From the NCBI GenBank assembly GCA_021323855.1, contig JAJPKE010000024.1, positions 122,418 through 186,417 on the forward strand: DNA of 64,000 nt, given 5' to 3'. Source of the stretch: Chloroflexota bacterium (lineage in GTDB: Bacteria > Chloroflexota > Ktedonobacteria > Ktedonobacterales > JADMIN01). Shown here piece by piece: positions 8,336-17,544 of this stretch. How positions within the stretch are numbered: position 1 is the stretch's first letter; every line of letters begins with the position of its first letter. Under the pieces are notes generated by a model. It was not told the DNA's origin. It did not search any database and saw only the letters and a list, made by a program, of their open reading frames with translations. The position numbers and the translations under genes were made by a program.

Positions 8336-9907
8336 TTAAATTGCGCCATTTTTCCCACTCCTGATTGTGGCAGGTGTGGCGAGCGGTAGGCGTATGGTGA
8401 ATGTCGAACCGGAACCAACTATACTCTCGACCGTGACCGAACCGTTATGCGCGCGCACCACCCAATCAACGATTGCCAACCCCAAGCCACTGCTGCCGGG
8501 AGCGTAGACTCGCGCGGGGTCCGCACGATAGAACCGCTCGAAGATATGAGGGAGGTGTTCCGGTGCAACGCCAATGCCGGTATCGCTGACCGAGAGTACC
8601 GCGTCGGTTTCATCGCGGCTGACATGCACAGTAATGTTGCCGCCTGAATTTGCCGGTGTATAGGCAAGGGCATTATTCAGGAGATTGAGTATGGCTTGCA
8701 GCAGGCGGTCTTGATCTGCCAGCACGACCACCGGCCCCGATGTTTCCACCTGCAACTCGATGCCTCGCTCACGAGCGAGTATCGCGGAAACGGCTGCCAC
8801 ATCATGCGCGATACTGTCCAGGCGTAATGGCACGCGCTCCAATGGAGTGTAGCCTTCGTCGGCGCGCGCCAGCGCCAGCAGGTCGCCTATCAGACGCCCA
8901 AGTCGCTCGGCTTCAGCGTTGATATCGCTGAGGATATCCCTATATTCCGCTGGAGTTTTCTCTTGCAAGAGCGCCACATCGGTCAGACTGCGAATAGCTG
9001 ATACCGGCGTTCTCAGTTCGTGAGAGGCATCGGCAACAAAGCGCCGTTGACGGGCGAAGGCGCTATCGAGCCGGGCAATCATATCGTTGAGCGTGAGCGC
9101 CAGTTCGCGCAGTTCATCGCGGGCACGCGGTACCGGCACTCGCTTGCGCAGGTCGCCCGCCTCTACCTGGCGCGCGATCCGGGTAAGGCGGCTGACGGGA
9201 GTGAAGGCGCGCGAGGCCAACCAATAACTACCGAGCGCGCCCAACAGCAGGACAATCGGCGCCAGCAGCAACCAGCCAAACGCCACGCTGTGGAGTGTGG
9301 TGTCAATACTTGCCATCGAGGCTCCCACCTGCACCACTCCGTAGACCGTTCCCCCGCGTAGCACTGGAAGATTATACAGGCGCACGGTTTTGCCAGCCGC
9401 GAGCGAAACGGTAGTATACCAGGGAACGCCACTGTGCGCTTGCTGCGGTAGAGTGGCAGAAAGGGGAAGTATGCGCGCGGCCAGTGAACTATAGACAAGC
9501 TGACCACCGCTGTTGAAAATACGAATCAGCGTTGCAGCATCAACGTTGGTCGCCACCGCTGGCGTCGTCTGGTGAGAATCATCATTGGAATCATCGCTAG
9601 ACTGGCCGTTGGCAGACCCGATATCTGATGTTGCGGGAGTAGCAGTGTTGCTCGCAGTCCCTAAACCGGGCAGCTCACCAGAGACATCTGCGATGGTAAA
9701 TTGGCCGTCGTCGTTACTGACGCCGAGTGCGATCTGGCGTGCGCGCAGGGCAAGGCTGGTATCGAGGTTTGCGTCAAGCGTGGAATTGACGTTGAGATAG
9801 GATACAACGCCCACCAGCACCAGCAACAGGATAAAGACAGCAGTATACCAGAGCGTAATTTGCAGGCGGATTCCAGGGGCAAGGATGGTGCGTATTCGCT
9901 TCTTCAT
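8336..9907 (-). CDS. Membrane sensor histidine kinase (HAMP-HisKA-HATPase)
   Basis: A 523-residue sensor kinase. A first transmembrane helix (about 17-38, ILLLVLVGVVSYLNV) precedes an extracytoplasmic region of roughly 150 residues that is rich in Ser/Asp/Asn, then a second helix (FGWLLLAPIVLLLGALGSYW), a HAMP domain, the phosphoacceptor region VADASHELRTPVSAIRSL, and a HATPase domain with NLLNNALAYTP, DTGIGVAPEHLPHIFERFYR and GSSGLGLAIVDW. It autophosphorylates on the histidine and passes the phosphate to the regulator encoded upstream, whose stop codon overlaps this ATG by four bases (translational coupling). The signal is unknown; position next to the DUF5666 and redox genes suggests envelope redox or stress sensing. 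Confidence 0.93.
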   Translation of the reverse strand: MKKRIRTILAPGIRLQITLWYTAVFILLLVLVGVVSYLNVNSTLDANLDTSLALRARQIALGVSNDDGQFTIADVSGELPGLGTASNTATPATSDIGSANGQSSDDSNDDSHQTTPAVATNVDAATLIRIFNSGGQLVYSSLAARILPLSATLPQQAHSGVPWYTTVSLAAGKTVRLYNLPVLRGGTVYGVVQVGASMASIDTTLHSVAFGWLLLAPIVLLLGALGSYWLASRAFTPVSRLTRIARQVEAGDLRKRVPVPRARDELRELALTLNDMIARLDSAFARQRRFVADASHELRTPVSAIRSLTDVALLQEKTPAEYRDILSDINAEAERLGRLIGDLLALARADEGYTPLERVPLRLDSIAHDVAAVSAILARERGIELQVETSGPVVVLADQDRLLQAILNLLNNALAYTPANSGGNITVHVSRDETDAVLSVSDTGIGVAPEHLPHIFERFYRADPARVYAPGSSGLGLAIVDWVVRAHNGSVTVESIVGSGSTFTIRLPLATPATIRSGKNGAI

Positions 9908-10581
9908 GGCGCTGGCTCCTTCAACTGATATCCATAGCCGCGAACCGCTTGCAGGACATCTGCTTCTCCATTCGCGCAGAGTTTCCGCCGGAGATAACTG
10001 ACGTAGACATCAATCACATTTGAGAGGTGGGCCGCATCTATATCCCAGACATGTTCAGCAATCGCCTGACGGCTGAGGACCTGGCGCGGATTACGCATGA
10101 GGAATTCGAGCAGAGCGTATTCTTTGCTGCTCAGCGTAATCACTCTGCCGCCGCGCCGAACCTCGTGCGTGCTCGGATCTAGCGTAATGCCGGCAAAGGA
10201 TAATTCGGCGCTCCTGGTTGCACCATCGCGCCGCAGGAGCGCGCGAATGCGCGCTTGCAGCTCGCTGAATGCAAAAGGCTTCACCACATAGTCATCGGCG
10301 CCCAGGTCTAGCCCTGTGACCCGCTGTTCGATTTCATCGAGCGCCGTTAGAAATAGAATAGGCATCTTGCGCTGCTGGCGGCGTAAGGCGCGGCAGACCT
10401 CGAATCCAGAGAGGCGTGGAAGCAGCACATCGAGAACGATCAGGTCGTAGGATATCTCTTGTGCCAACGCCAGCGCACTTTCGCCATCCGCCACCAAGTC
10501 TACCGCATAAAGGGATTCCTCAAGCCCTTGCTTGAGGCTGGCGCCCAAACGTGGGTCGTCTTCGGCCACGAGAATTCGCAC
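9904..10581 (-). CDS. OmpR/PhoB-family response regulator
   Basis: A 225-residue regulator with an N-terminal receiver domain (VRILVAEDDPRLG; phosphoacceptor Asp in DLIVLDVLLPRLSG; LTALDE; switch lysine in VVKPFAFSEL) and a C-terminal winged helix (ITLSSKEYALLEFLMRNP, then VIDVYVSYLRRKL and VRGYGYQL). The GTG at 10581 is chosen because GGAGG stands six bases upstream and the first strand of the receiver starts here; the longer frame has no such signal. It is the first gene of a leftward unit with the kinase, and probably controls the redox genes downstream (inference). Confidence 0.93.
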   Translation of the reverse strand: MRILVAEDDPRLGASLKQGLEESLYAVDLVADGESALALAQEISYDLIVLDVLLPRLSGFEVCRALRRQQRKMPILFLTALDEIEQRVTGLDLGADDYVVKPFAFSELQARIRALLRRDGATRSAELSFAGITLDPSTHEVRRGGRVITLSSKEYALLEFLMRNPRQVLSRQAIAEHVWDIDAAHLSNVIDVYVSYLRRKLCANGEADVLQAVRGYGYQLKEPAP

Positions 10582-10933
10582 TGGCCACCTCCGGCGTCTG
10601 CGGAGCGAACATTGATGTGTTGCTCGATACGCAGCAGTTTGCCACCAGCCCAAATGAAGCGCAATTCGGATGAGGCGGTTGTACCATACAGCGCAATATA
10701 CCAACCGTCTAAACTACTGCCTTGCCAGGACGTTCACCCGTCATCAACGCCCACTACAATGCAGTGGTAGCAGCATGCAACACGCATGCTTTGCGCATGG
10801 GCGCTGTTGCTCTCGCAGCCGTTCTGGTGCTATGCTCGCATCTGAAACATCCTCCGGCAATGGCTGCCGAATACGCGAACAATCTACACAACCTGGATTG
10901 GCTCTCACCGGCGAGAGAGGAGCGCAGAGACCG
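10582..10933. other. Divergent intergenic region
   Basis: Separates the leftward two-component system from the rightward carboxylase gene. It must hold promoters for both. A weak TTGCTC-N18-TATGCT pair lies at 10807-10836 on the + strand. A short open frame (10722-10943) has no recognisable content and I do not call it. Confidence 0.4.
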
Positions 10934-12541
10934 ATGGCATTGATCGAAAGTCGCATAGATACCAAGAGCAAGGAATACGCGGAGAATCGCGCCTATTTCG
11001 AGGAACTCGTCAGCGAATTGCGCAACAGAACCGCGCAGGTGCGCCAGGGCGGCGGCGAGGCGGCGATAGCAAAACATCGCGCGCGCGAAAAGTTGCTGGC
11101 GCGCGAACGCATTGAACGTCTCTGTGACCCCGATACACCATTTCTAGAGTTCAATCCGCTGGCCGCCTGGGAGATGTACGATGGCGACGCGCCCTCCGCA
11201 GGCATCGTTACCGGCATCGGCGTGGTCGAGGGACAGGAGTGCGTTATCGTCGCCAACGACGCAACCGTCAAGGGCGGCACGTACTACCCCATCACCGTTA
11301 AGAAGCATCTGCGCGCGCAGGAGATTGCCGAGCAGAATCACCTGCCTTGCATCTATCTGGTAGATTCCGGCGGCGCGTTCCTGCCGCTTCAGGCGGATGT
11401 ATTCCCCGACCGTGAACACTTCGGGCGCATCTTCTACAATCAGGCGCAGATGTCCGCCAAACGCATCCCGCAGATCGCCGCCGTGATGGGGTCCTGCACG
11501 GCGGGCGGCGCCTATATTCCGGCGATGAGCGATGAATCGGTGATCGTGCGCGGCAACGGCACGATCTTCCTGGCGGGTCCGCCGCTGGTGAAGGCCGCCA
11601 CCGGCGAAGAGGTGACGGCTGAGGAGTTGGGCGGCGCAGAGGTGCATACGCGCAAGTCCGGCGTCAGCGACCACTACGCGCAGAATGATCTGCATGCGCT
11701 GGCGATTGTGCGCGAGATTGTCAGCAACCTCAACCGCAGCAAATATTATCCCTGGGAGGTGCTGCCGCCAGAACCGCCGAAATATGACCCACGTGACCTG
11801 TATGGCATAGTGCCAAGCGATCCGCGCAAATCGTTCGATGTACGCGAGATCATCGCGCGGCTGGTGGATGGCAGCCAGTTCCATGAGTTCAAGGCGCTCT
11901 ACGGCACCACGCTGGTCTGCGGCTTCGCGCGGCTGATGGGCTATCCCGTCGGCATCATCGCCAACAACGGTATCCTCTTCTCGGAGAGCGCGCTCAAAGC
12001 CACGCATTTCATCGAACTCTGTTGCCAGCGCAAGACGCCGCTGATCTTCCTGCAAAACATCACCGGCTTCATGGTTGGCAAGCAATACGAGAACGGCGGC
12101 ATCGCCAAAGACGGCGCGAAGATGGTGATGGCGGTGGCAAACGCGGCAGTGCCCAAGTTCACCGTCATCATAGGCGGCAGTTTCGGCGCGGGCAACTATG
12201 GCATGTGCGGGCGGGCCTATTCGCCGCGCCAGCTCTGGATGTGGCCAAACGCGCGCATCTCTGTCATGGGTGGCGAGCAGGCGGCAAATACGCTGCTGAC
12301 GGTACGCATGGAGGGGCTGGCGGCGCGCGGCAAGACAATGGAAGCGGAGGAGCAGGAGCAGTTCAAGGCGCCGATTCTGGCGAAGTATGAGGAGGAGGGC
12401 AATCCGTATTACAGCACGGCGCGCCTCTGGGACGACGGCATTCTCGATCCGCTGGATACGCGGATGACGCTGGGGTTGGGGATCGCCGCATCGCTCAATG
12501 CACCGATCCCCGAAACTACCTTCGGCGTGTTCAGGATGTGA
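10934..12541 (+). CDS. mccB: Methylcrotonyl-CoA carboxylase-type carboxyltransferase, beta subunit
   Basis: A 535-residue biotin-dependent acyl-CoA carboxyltransferase, the usual length for the MCC beta subunit (about 535). Features: [20 protein letters not shown] near residue 45, [40 protein letters not shown], the oxyanion-type loops [14 protein letters not shown] and [18 protein letters not shown], and a final [12 protein letters not shown]. The '[11 protein letters not shown]' and 'GNYGMCGRA' segments point to methylcrotonyl-CoA or geranyl-CoA rather than propionyl-CoA as substrate. It would act in leucine catabolism with a biotinylated alpha subunit, which is not in the window. The ATG at 10934 has a GAGAGGAGCGCAGAG leader; the longer frame upstream is not protein-like. 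Confidence 0.9.
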   Translation: MALIESRIDTKSKEYAENRAYFEELVSELRNRTAQVRQGGGEAAIAKHRAREKLLARERIERLCDPDTPFLEFNPLAAWEMYDGDAPSAGIVTGIGVVEGQECVIVANDATVKGGTYYPITVKKHLRAQEIAEQNHLPCIYLVDSGGAFLPLQADVFPDREHFGRIFYNQAQMSAKRIPQIAAVMGSCTAGGAYIPAMSDESVIVRGNGTIFLAGPPLVKAATGEEVTAEELGGAEVHTRKSGVSDHYAQNDLHALAIVREIVSNLNRSKYYPWEVLPPEPPKYDPRDLYGIVPSDPRKSFDVREIIARLVDGSQFHEFKALYGTTLVCGFARLMGYPVGIIANNGILFSESALKATHFIELCCQRKTPLIFLQNITGFMVGKQYENGGIAKDGAKMVMAVANAAVPKFTVIIGGSFGAGNYGMCGRAYSPRQLWMWPNARISVMGGEQAANTLLTVRMEGLAARGKTMEAEEQEQFKAPILAKYEEEGNPYYSTARLWDDGILDPLDTRMTLGLGIAASLNAPIPETTFGVFRM

Positions 12542-12543
12542 AG

Positions 12544-12586
12544 CCCCCACCCCCAGCCCCTCCCCCGTGCGCGGGAGAGGGGAGCG
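12544..12586 (+). repeat. Intergenic repeat family A, copy 4
   Basis: Starts two bases after the mccB stop: GCCCCCACCCCCAGCCCCTC then CCCCGTGCGCGGGAGAGGGG. It may serve as a transcription-stopping hairpin between the convergent mccB and BON genes, but there is no T-tract. Confidence 0.88.
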
Positions 12587-12594
12587 CAGAGGAC

Positions 12595-13593
12595 CTACAC
12601 GCTCTTGGCGGTCTCCGCTGGCGTCTTGGCGGAGGCAGCGACATCGCCTTTCGCTGGCGCGTCTGGCGGCGTCGCCTGCTGGGTGGGGCTGGTGATGACG
12701 ATATCGTTCACCACAGTGCGCACACCCGGCGTGCGTTTGGCGATGTCCTCCGCGCGGTAGCGGCTGGCGGAGTCTGGCGCTTCGCCGCGTAGGTTGATGA
12801 TGCCATGCTCGCTGAGCACAATGATGTTGTCGAAGCCCTTTGCGGCCAGTGCCGCCCCAACAAGATCGGTCAATTGCTCGTCGTAGAGCAGGTGGTCGGC
12901 GACATCTACCACGCCGGGGCTGCGCATCAGCGCCTCTGATGCCTGATCGCCAAAGCTGGTAAGTTCAGCGCGCCCGTGCATGGCAATCCGACCGGCCTCC
13001 ACTTCCAAAGTGATGCCATGTCGCGCTCGTGGCGAGAGGATGGACTGATCGAGCGTGCGCTTGGCCTGGCGCAGAATCAGCGGGTCCGCCATGTAGCGCG
13101 GCATGCTGGCATACTCATCCGGCGAGAGGCGTAGCGCCAACGACACGGCTGCCTGCGAGCCGAATTCGACGTAATCTTCCAGCACAAGCCCATCAATTGG
13201 CACGACTACTGGACGGCGCGGCCCCAGGCCGGCGCCGGGCAGTGCCGCTACCACGAAATGGCTGGCGTATTCTGTGCCCTGGCCTTCCAGGTTGACGACA
13301 CGCACGCCCAACACCTCGACCTCGGCCTTGCTGCGCTTGCCGCCCTGAAGAAAGTTGATGACGGTGGCGCGCGTCACCACCAGCGGCGGCTCTGTTGCGC
13401 CATCCGGCGAAGCGGCGGTGTCACCACATTCTGCCTTCCATCCGAGCGGTGAGGGATACAGCCGGACGCTGGTGCAGACCGTATTGTTTGGCAATTCGAG
13501 TGGTTTGATTGTCGGCGGCCAGTTTTCTATCTCTTCGCGCCCGCGAGCCATGCGCAGAAACAGGTAACGCACCGGACCAGTCATAACAGGCAT
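12595..13593 (-). CDS. BON-domain protein of unknown function
   Basis: A 332-residue protein. The last 130 residues contain two BON-type repeats: first HGITLEVEAGRIAMHGRAEL with FGDQASEALMRSPGVVDV, then LAAKGFDNIIVLSEHGIINL with DIAKRTPGVRTVVNDIVI. BON domains bind phospholipid or small ligands and often occur in envelope or osmotic-stress proteins. The N-terminal 200 residues carry no motif I know; they include a segment VVVPIDGLVLEDYVEFGS that resembles a PRC-barrel-like strand pattern (weak). No signal peptide or membrane helix is seen, so it is probably cytosolic. The tail is Ala/Pro/Lys-rich and disordered. The stop codon lies directly beside a family A repeat. Confidence 0.8.
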   Translation of the reverse strand: MPVMTGPVRYLFLRMARGREEIENWPPTIKPLELPNNTVCTSVRLYPSPLGWKAECGDTAASPDGATEPPLVVTRATVINFLQGGKRSKAEVEVLGVRVVNLEGQGTEYASHFVVAALPGAGLGPRRPVVVPIDGLVLEDYVEFGSQAAVSLALRLSPDEYASMPRYMADPLILRQAKRTLDQSILSPRARHGITLEVEAGRIAMHGRAELTSFGDQASEALMRSPGVVDVADHLLYDEQLTDLVGAALAAKGFDNIIVLSEHGIINLRGEAPDSASRYRAEDIAKRTPGVRTVVNDIVITSPTQQATPPDAPAKGDVAASAKTPAETAKSV

Positions 13594-13812
13594 AGCGGCT
13601 CCTTTCGGCAGGACGTAGTCCGCCCCAATCTACAGTAGTATATCGTAGCCGCCGCGCAGGAAACCAGAATCCCGGTTAGCCCCGGTAGAATAACGGATCA
13701 ACGAGTGCATGAGGAACCAGCGGTTTCTCCTGCGCTGAATGCGACTAGCGTCGAGCGTGACCTGAATGAAAGGCACACCCGTATAGTATATCGTATAGAT
13801 CATACTTCACCG

Positions 13813-14345
13813 TCAGATAGATACCGCCGATGTGGCTATCAGGCGGGGTGTGGGCGCGACGGGCAAAGGCAGGGTCGCCAGAAGGCGCTGCGCCTCTTTT
13901 CCTTCTTTCAGTCCGGCCTGTTCTGCATAGACGATACATGCGTCACAGAGGTCTCGCACCTGTTCACCATCGCTGCGGCTGGCGGCGATCTGCGCCAGCC
14001 CTAATGTTGCGCGCGCCAGCACATCAGGCGCGTTCCGCTCCTGCCCGATGGTGTACGCCTCTTGATAACATGCGCTGGCGCGGCGCAGTTTGCCTTGATA
14101 GCGATACAGATTGCCTAACCCACAGAGGCAGGAGGCAATGTGAAAAGGGTTGTGAACGCGGCGTGCGAGATTGAGCGCCTCACTAAGATACCCATGCGCT
14201 TCTCGATAGGCGCCGCAATCGCTCTTCAGACCACCCAGGCTGCTGAGCGCGATACTGATGCGCAGTTGGTTTCCGATGGCGCGGCCAATCAGCAGGCTTT
14301 CTTGTAGGCACTCCTCGGCCTCGGCGAAACGCCCCTGCCAGTGAG
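13813..14345 (-). pseudogene. Detached C-terminal TPR part of the frameshifted NB-ARC regulator
   Basis: Directly after the regulator leaves its frame (about 14345), the -1-shifted frame continues with clear TPR sequence: HWQGRFAEAEECLQESLLIG, then GAYREAHGYLSEALNLARRV, CLCGLGNLYRYQGKLRRASA and CYQEAYTIGQERN, ending with a short tail at 13813. These repeats align in phase with the TPRs of the upstream piece (same helix pair pattern LGxLYxxxGxxxxA), so both pieces were one gene of about 900 codons. The break lies in a CACTCACT tetranucleotide repeat; loss of one base or one 4-base unit explains it. A short translation product from a GTG at 14022 is possible but unlikely to be functional. Confidence 0.78.
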
Positions 14346-16508
14346 TGTGATGCCGAGGTTGTTCACCAACGCGGAGAGACGCTGGCGATAACCGGACAGG
14401 CGTGCGAGTTGCACTCCCTCGCGCAGATATCGCTCACCGCGATGAAAGTCGCCCGCAACGGTGGCTTTGCCACCAATGATTTGCAGTAACGCACAGGTAG
14501 TTTCATGATCGCCCTGCTGGCGCGCGAAACGCAGCCCGCGCAGATAGAAACTATACGCCTCGATATTCCGGCCCTCGCAGTCGGCGGCCTCTCCCAATAA
14601 TCGCAGCAACATCGGCAACAGAGCGTGCTGGCAGTGCATTGTCGCCAACGACAACCCACGTTCGAGTAGTGGGGTCGCCTCTCTGTAGCGCCCAAGTTGC
14701 GTCAGCGCATCACCCTGATAAGCCAACAGGCGAATGGTGGCGGGCAGATCATTCACCTGCTCTGCAAATACAAGACCCTGCGCATAGAGTTCGGCGGCGC
14801 GCTTGCAGTCACCGGCAGCAGCGGTCGCGCGACCCAGATGAACGAGCAGTTGCGCGCTACGCGCTGTGTCACCGAGCCATTGCGCCGCCTGATATGCTCG
14901 CGCCAGCAACTCATGCGCGCTCGCCTGGAAGCCGCGTACCTCGAAGAATGGTGCCAGCGCCAACGTTCCCTCGATCAGTGATTTTTCGTCTCCTGGCGCA
15001 CCTGCCAGCGCCAGCGCGCCCAGCAGGTTGGCCAGTTCGCCTTCGAGCGATTCATAGGCCGTGTGGTCGCTGGCCCGTTCACGCGCATACGTCACCGCCC
15101 AGGCGATATAGCGCGCTTCCGCTGGCGTGAGCGCAGGAAACACCTCAGTGCCATCGTTCCGGCGCTGTACAGTATCACCACTCATCTGCATGCGGGCATA
15201 GTCGGCTATCGTCTGGTGGAGGGAATAGCGACCTGGCGCATTTGATTCGAGCAAACCGGCGCGTGCCAGCACGTCCAGCGTATCTTCAGCGCAGTTGGCG
15301 ACGTCGAGCGCAGCGGACTCCGAGAAACTATTAGGCTTGGCGGGGAACAGCGCCAACGCAGACAGGGCTTCATGCGCTGGCGCATTGAGCGATTGGGCGC
15401 TGACGGCGATGGCCGCCTGAAGCGAGAGAGTTCCACCAGCGGGAAGGCTGGGCGACTGATGCAACGGTGAACGCGGCTGCGCCAGTTGCAACCGCTGCTC
15501 GGCATTGGCCAATAGCGCGAGCGCAGCGTGTAGGCGACGCGGCTGATTGCTGCGCGTTTGCACATACAGATAATCGCCAATGAGCGTCAGTGCCAGTGGT
15601 AATGCCCCGACTGCATATACCAGCTTGCGCGCGGCCTCTGGCTCCTGGGAGACGGCATCAGGAGCCAGCCGCTGGAGCAGTTCCAGCGCGCTCTCCAGGG
15701 TCAACTCTGGCGTCATGATCGCATGGTCGCGGGAAAGCTGAAAGGCCAGCTCCGGGAAGCGTGTGGTCACGAGATATGCGCACTGCGGACCGCCAACGCA
15801 GAGCGCCAGCGCATCTTCGAGCCGCCAGACATCATCGAGAACGAGCAGAAAACGCCGTGAATCAATGGCGGCGTAGATAATCTTTGCCAGTGCCTCCACC
15901 GTTTTGCAGGTGGCAAGCTCTTCCTGGGCGACTCCCACTGCCATTCCCAGGCTGAGCAGATGGGTCCGGAGGCCTGGTTCAGGGCCGAGACCACACCAGA
16001 TAATGCCATCGGCAAACTGCTGGCGTATCACTGGATCATGGGCGATGGCGCCCGCGAGCGTCGTTTTGCCGGCCCCTGGGAGGCCGTAGAGCGTGACTGG
16101 GGCAGACAGCGTTTCGTCACAGAGCGCGGCGCTGATCTGTGCGTGCAGGTGATTGCGCCCAATCAGCGGCAGCGTATGTGGCGGCAACGGCGGGACAGTG
16201 GCGCCGGAACGCCCGGCGTTCGTGGAGAGTGAGATGCTGGCGGCGATGGTCGAGCCATCGAGTTCCGCGCGCTCCTCATGCGGACGGTCTGGGCTGGCAA
16301 CCAATCCCAATTGGCGGACGCTCAACAGCAACACCTCGCTGAGTTTGCGGCGATAGTGTGGCGTGGGCAGGGTGACGCCACGTTCCCAGCGCCCGACGGT
16401 AAAGGCAGTGACACCGATTTGTTCGGCAAGATATTCCTGAGACCATCCACGCGACTCTCGCGCCTGCCGGAGCCGGTGATTGGGCGTTGCCTGCGCCGCC
16501 GTTTTCAT
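14289..16508 (-). CDS. XRE-family regulator with NB-ARC ATPase and TPRs, 3' frameshift
   Basis: A 739-residue STAND-type regulator as read here. N-terminal XRE helix-turn-helix (RLRQARESRGWSQEYLAEQI, then VTAFTVGRWERGVTLP), then an NB-ARC NTPase with Walker A LYGLPGAGKTTLAGAI near residue 145, Walker B RFLLVLDDVW and the GLPL-like VGALPLALTLIG, followed by an all-helical region and TPRs. The ATG at 16508 has GGGGGAG eight bases upstream. The frame leaves the TPR sequence near 14345 and stops at 14289 after a non-TPR tail (GRGVSPRPRSAYKKAC), while TPRs continue in another frame to 13813. Such proteins sense a ligand through TPRs and switch on ATP binding. The truncated form keeps HTH and NTPase. 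Confidence 0.85.
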   Translation of the reverse strand: MKTAAQATPNHRLRQARESRGWSQEYLAEQIGVTAFTVGRWERGVTLPTPHYRRKLSEVLLLSVRQLGLVASPDRPHEERAELDGSTIAASISLSTNAGRSGATVPPLPPHTLPLIGRNHLHAQISAALCDETLSAPVTLYGLPGAGKTTLAGAIAHDPVIRQQFADGIIWCGLGPEPGLRTHLLSLGMAVGVAQEELATCKTVEALAKIIYAAIDSRRFLLVLDDVWRLEDALALCVGGPQCAYLVTTRFPELAFQLSRDHAIMTPELTLESALELLQRLAPDAVSQEPEAARKLVYAVGALPLALTLIGDYLYVQTRSNQPRRLHAALALLANAEQRLQLAQPRSPLHQSPSLPAGGTLSLQAAIAVSAQSLNAPAHEALSALALFPAKPNSFSESAALDVANCAEDTLDVLARAGLLESNAPGRYSLHQTIADYARMQMSGDTVQRRNDGTEVFPALTPAEARYIAWAVTYARERASDHTAYESLEGELANLLGALALAGAPGDEKSLIEGTLALAPFFEVRGFQASAHELLARAYQAAQWLGDTARSAQLLVHLGRATAAAGDCKRAAELYAQGLVFAEQVNDLPATIRLLAYQGDALTQLGRYREATPLLERGLSLATMHCQHALLPMLLRLLGEAADCEGRNIEAYSFYLRGLRFARQQGDHETTCALLQIIGGKATVAGDFHRGERYLREGVQLARLSGYRQRLSALVNNLGITLTGRGVSPRPRSAYKKAC

Positions 16509-16580
16509 GCCACTCACTCCCCCATGCTCACATAAACCACCACATCAATCTTCCCTACCGGGCGACCAGAGACAGTCTCT

Positions 16581-16609
16581 ATTGTGTACCAGGCGACAAC
16601 TATCGTCAA
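16581..16609 (-). promoter_or_regulatory. Sigma-70-type promoter for the NB-ARC regulator
   Basis: On the - strand TTGACG (16609-16604), 17-base spacer, CACAAT (16586-16581), about 75 bases before the ATG at 16508. The -35 fits well and the -10 moderately. Confidence 0.4.
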
Positions 16610-16661
16610 TGAAAGATGACGCAAAGAGAGCAACTGTTTTGACGCAATGTTGGAGTTTGCT

Positions 16662-17417
16662 TTACAGTTTGCGTGCTACCAGCGAAATCCATTCCGGCGC
16701 AGAGGGAGAATCGCCTGGCACGCTGGCCTGGTCGAGAATCGCCAGCCCTGCATCTTCCAGGAGTTGTCTGGCTTCCTCAGGCGTGTAATAGGCGAAGAAA
16801 CGCCGTGCATCACCGGCGTCGCTAAACTGGTAGTGCTGGAACTCTTCTTGCTCTGCACCCTGTTGGCGCTTGAGGAAAACAACGATGGGCGCACCTGCGC
16901 GGGAGACACGCGCCAGCTCAGCCACGGCGCGCGGCGCAGTTTGGCGCGGAATATGCAGCAATGAGGCGGAACACCAGACGCCACGGCAACTGGCGTCCGG
17001 CAGTTCCAGCCGCCGCAGATCCATCAGCGCATAGCGGATGAAGCCACGTGGCAAGCGGCGTGCGGTGCGTTCGCCAGCTTCGTCGAGCATGCCCTGCGAA
17101 AGGTCAACGCCAAGCACCGGCAGACCGTGAGCCGCCAATGCGCGCGTATCGCGTCCTGGACCGCAACCGGCATCCAGCACTGGCACGAACTGAAGGTACT
17201 CTTCGAGCGTACAATCATCGCCGGGCCTTCCCCAGTCGGGGAGCGGATGGTCCGCCAGCGCAGCGGCGAGCAGGTCAACAAATTCATCCATGCGCTCGGC
17301 CCAGTGTGGGGGCATCTCTTCGTGGCGTTCGGCGTAATTGCGCGCCACCTGATCGTAGGTGGCGGTAGTGATTTCAACGGCCTGGGCAAAGCGGCGTGGG
17401 TTGGGTGTATCGGCCAT
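16662..17417 (-). CDS. SAM-dependent class I methyltransferase
   Basis: A 251-residue protein. The SAM-binding motif I is VPVLDAGCGPGRDTRALAAH near residue 85, motif II region LPVLGVDLSQGMLDEA, and a downstream CSASLLHIPRQTAPRAVAEL that matches the Methyltransf_11/25 pattern. The N-terminal TYDQVARNYAERHEE helix is typical of small-molecule methyltransferases. The substrate cannot be deduced. The ATG at 17417 has GAGG upstream at rather long spacing. It is divergent to the DedA gene, with 127 bases between the start codons that must hold both promoters. Confidence 0.88.
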   Translation of the reverse strand: MADTPNPRRFAQAVEITTATYDQVARNYAERHEEMPPHWAERMDEFVDLLAAALADHPLPDWGRPGDDCTLEEYLQFVPVLDAGCGPGRDTRALAAHGLPVLGVDLSQGMLDEAGERTARRLPRGFIRYALMDLRRLELPDASCRGVWCSASLLHIPRQTAPRAVAELARVSRAGAPIVVFLKRQQGAEQEEFQHYQFSDAGDARRFFAYYTPEEARQLLEDAGLAILDQASVPGDSPSAPEWISLVARKL

Positions 17418-17544
17418 GAGCGTGAAAACCTCGCTTCTCCGGTATGTTAGCTCTGGACGGCATTGTTCTCCATCAGAGACCATTGCCTCATGATAACGCA
17501 TTGTTAGCCTAGTGATCGTTGAAACGATGAAACGGTAGCGCGCG

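Noticed and set aside
10722..10943. 73-codon frame upstream of mccB
   Set aside because: Has a hydrophobic stretch resembling a signal peptide but no Shine-Dalgarno and it overlaps the mccB start; more likely leader DNA.
11144..12550. 468-codon - strand frame
   Set aside because: Antisense to mccB, whose carboxyltransferase motifs are intact; composition typical of a shadow frame in G+C-rich DNA.
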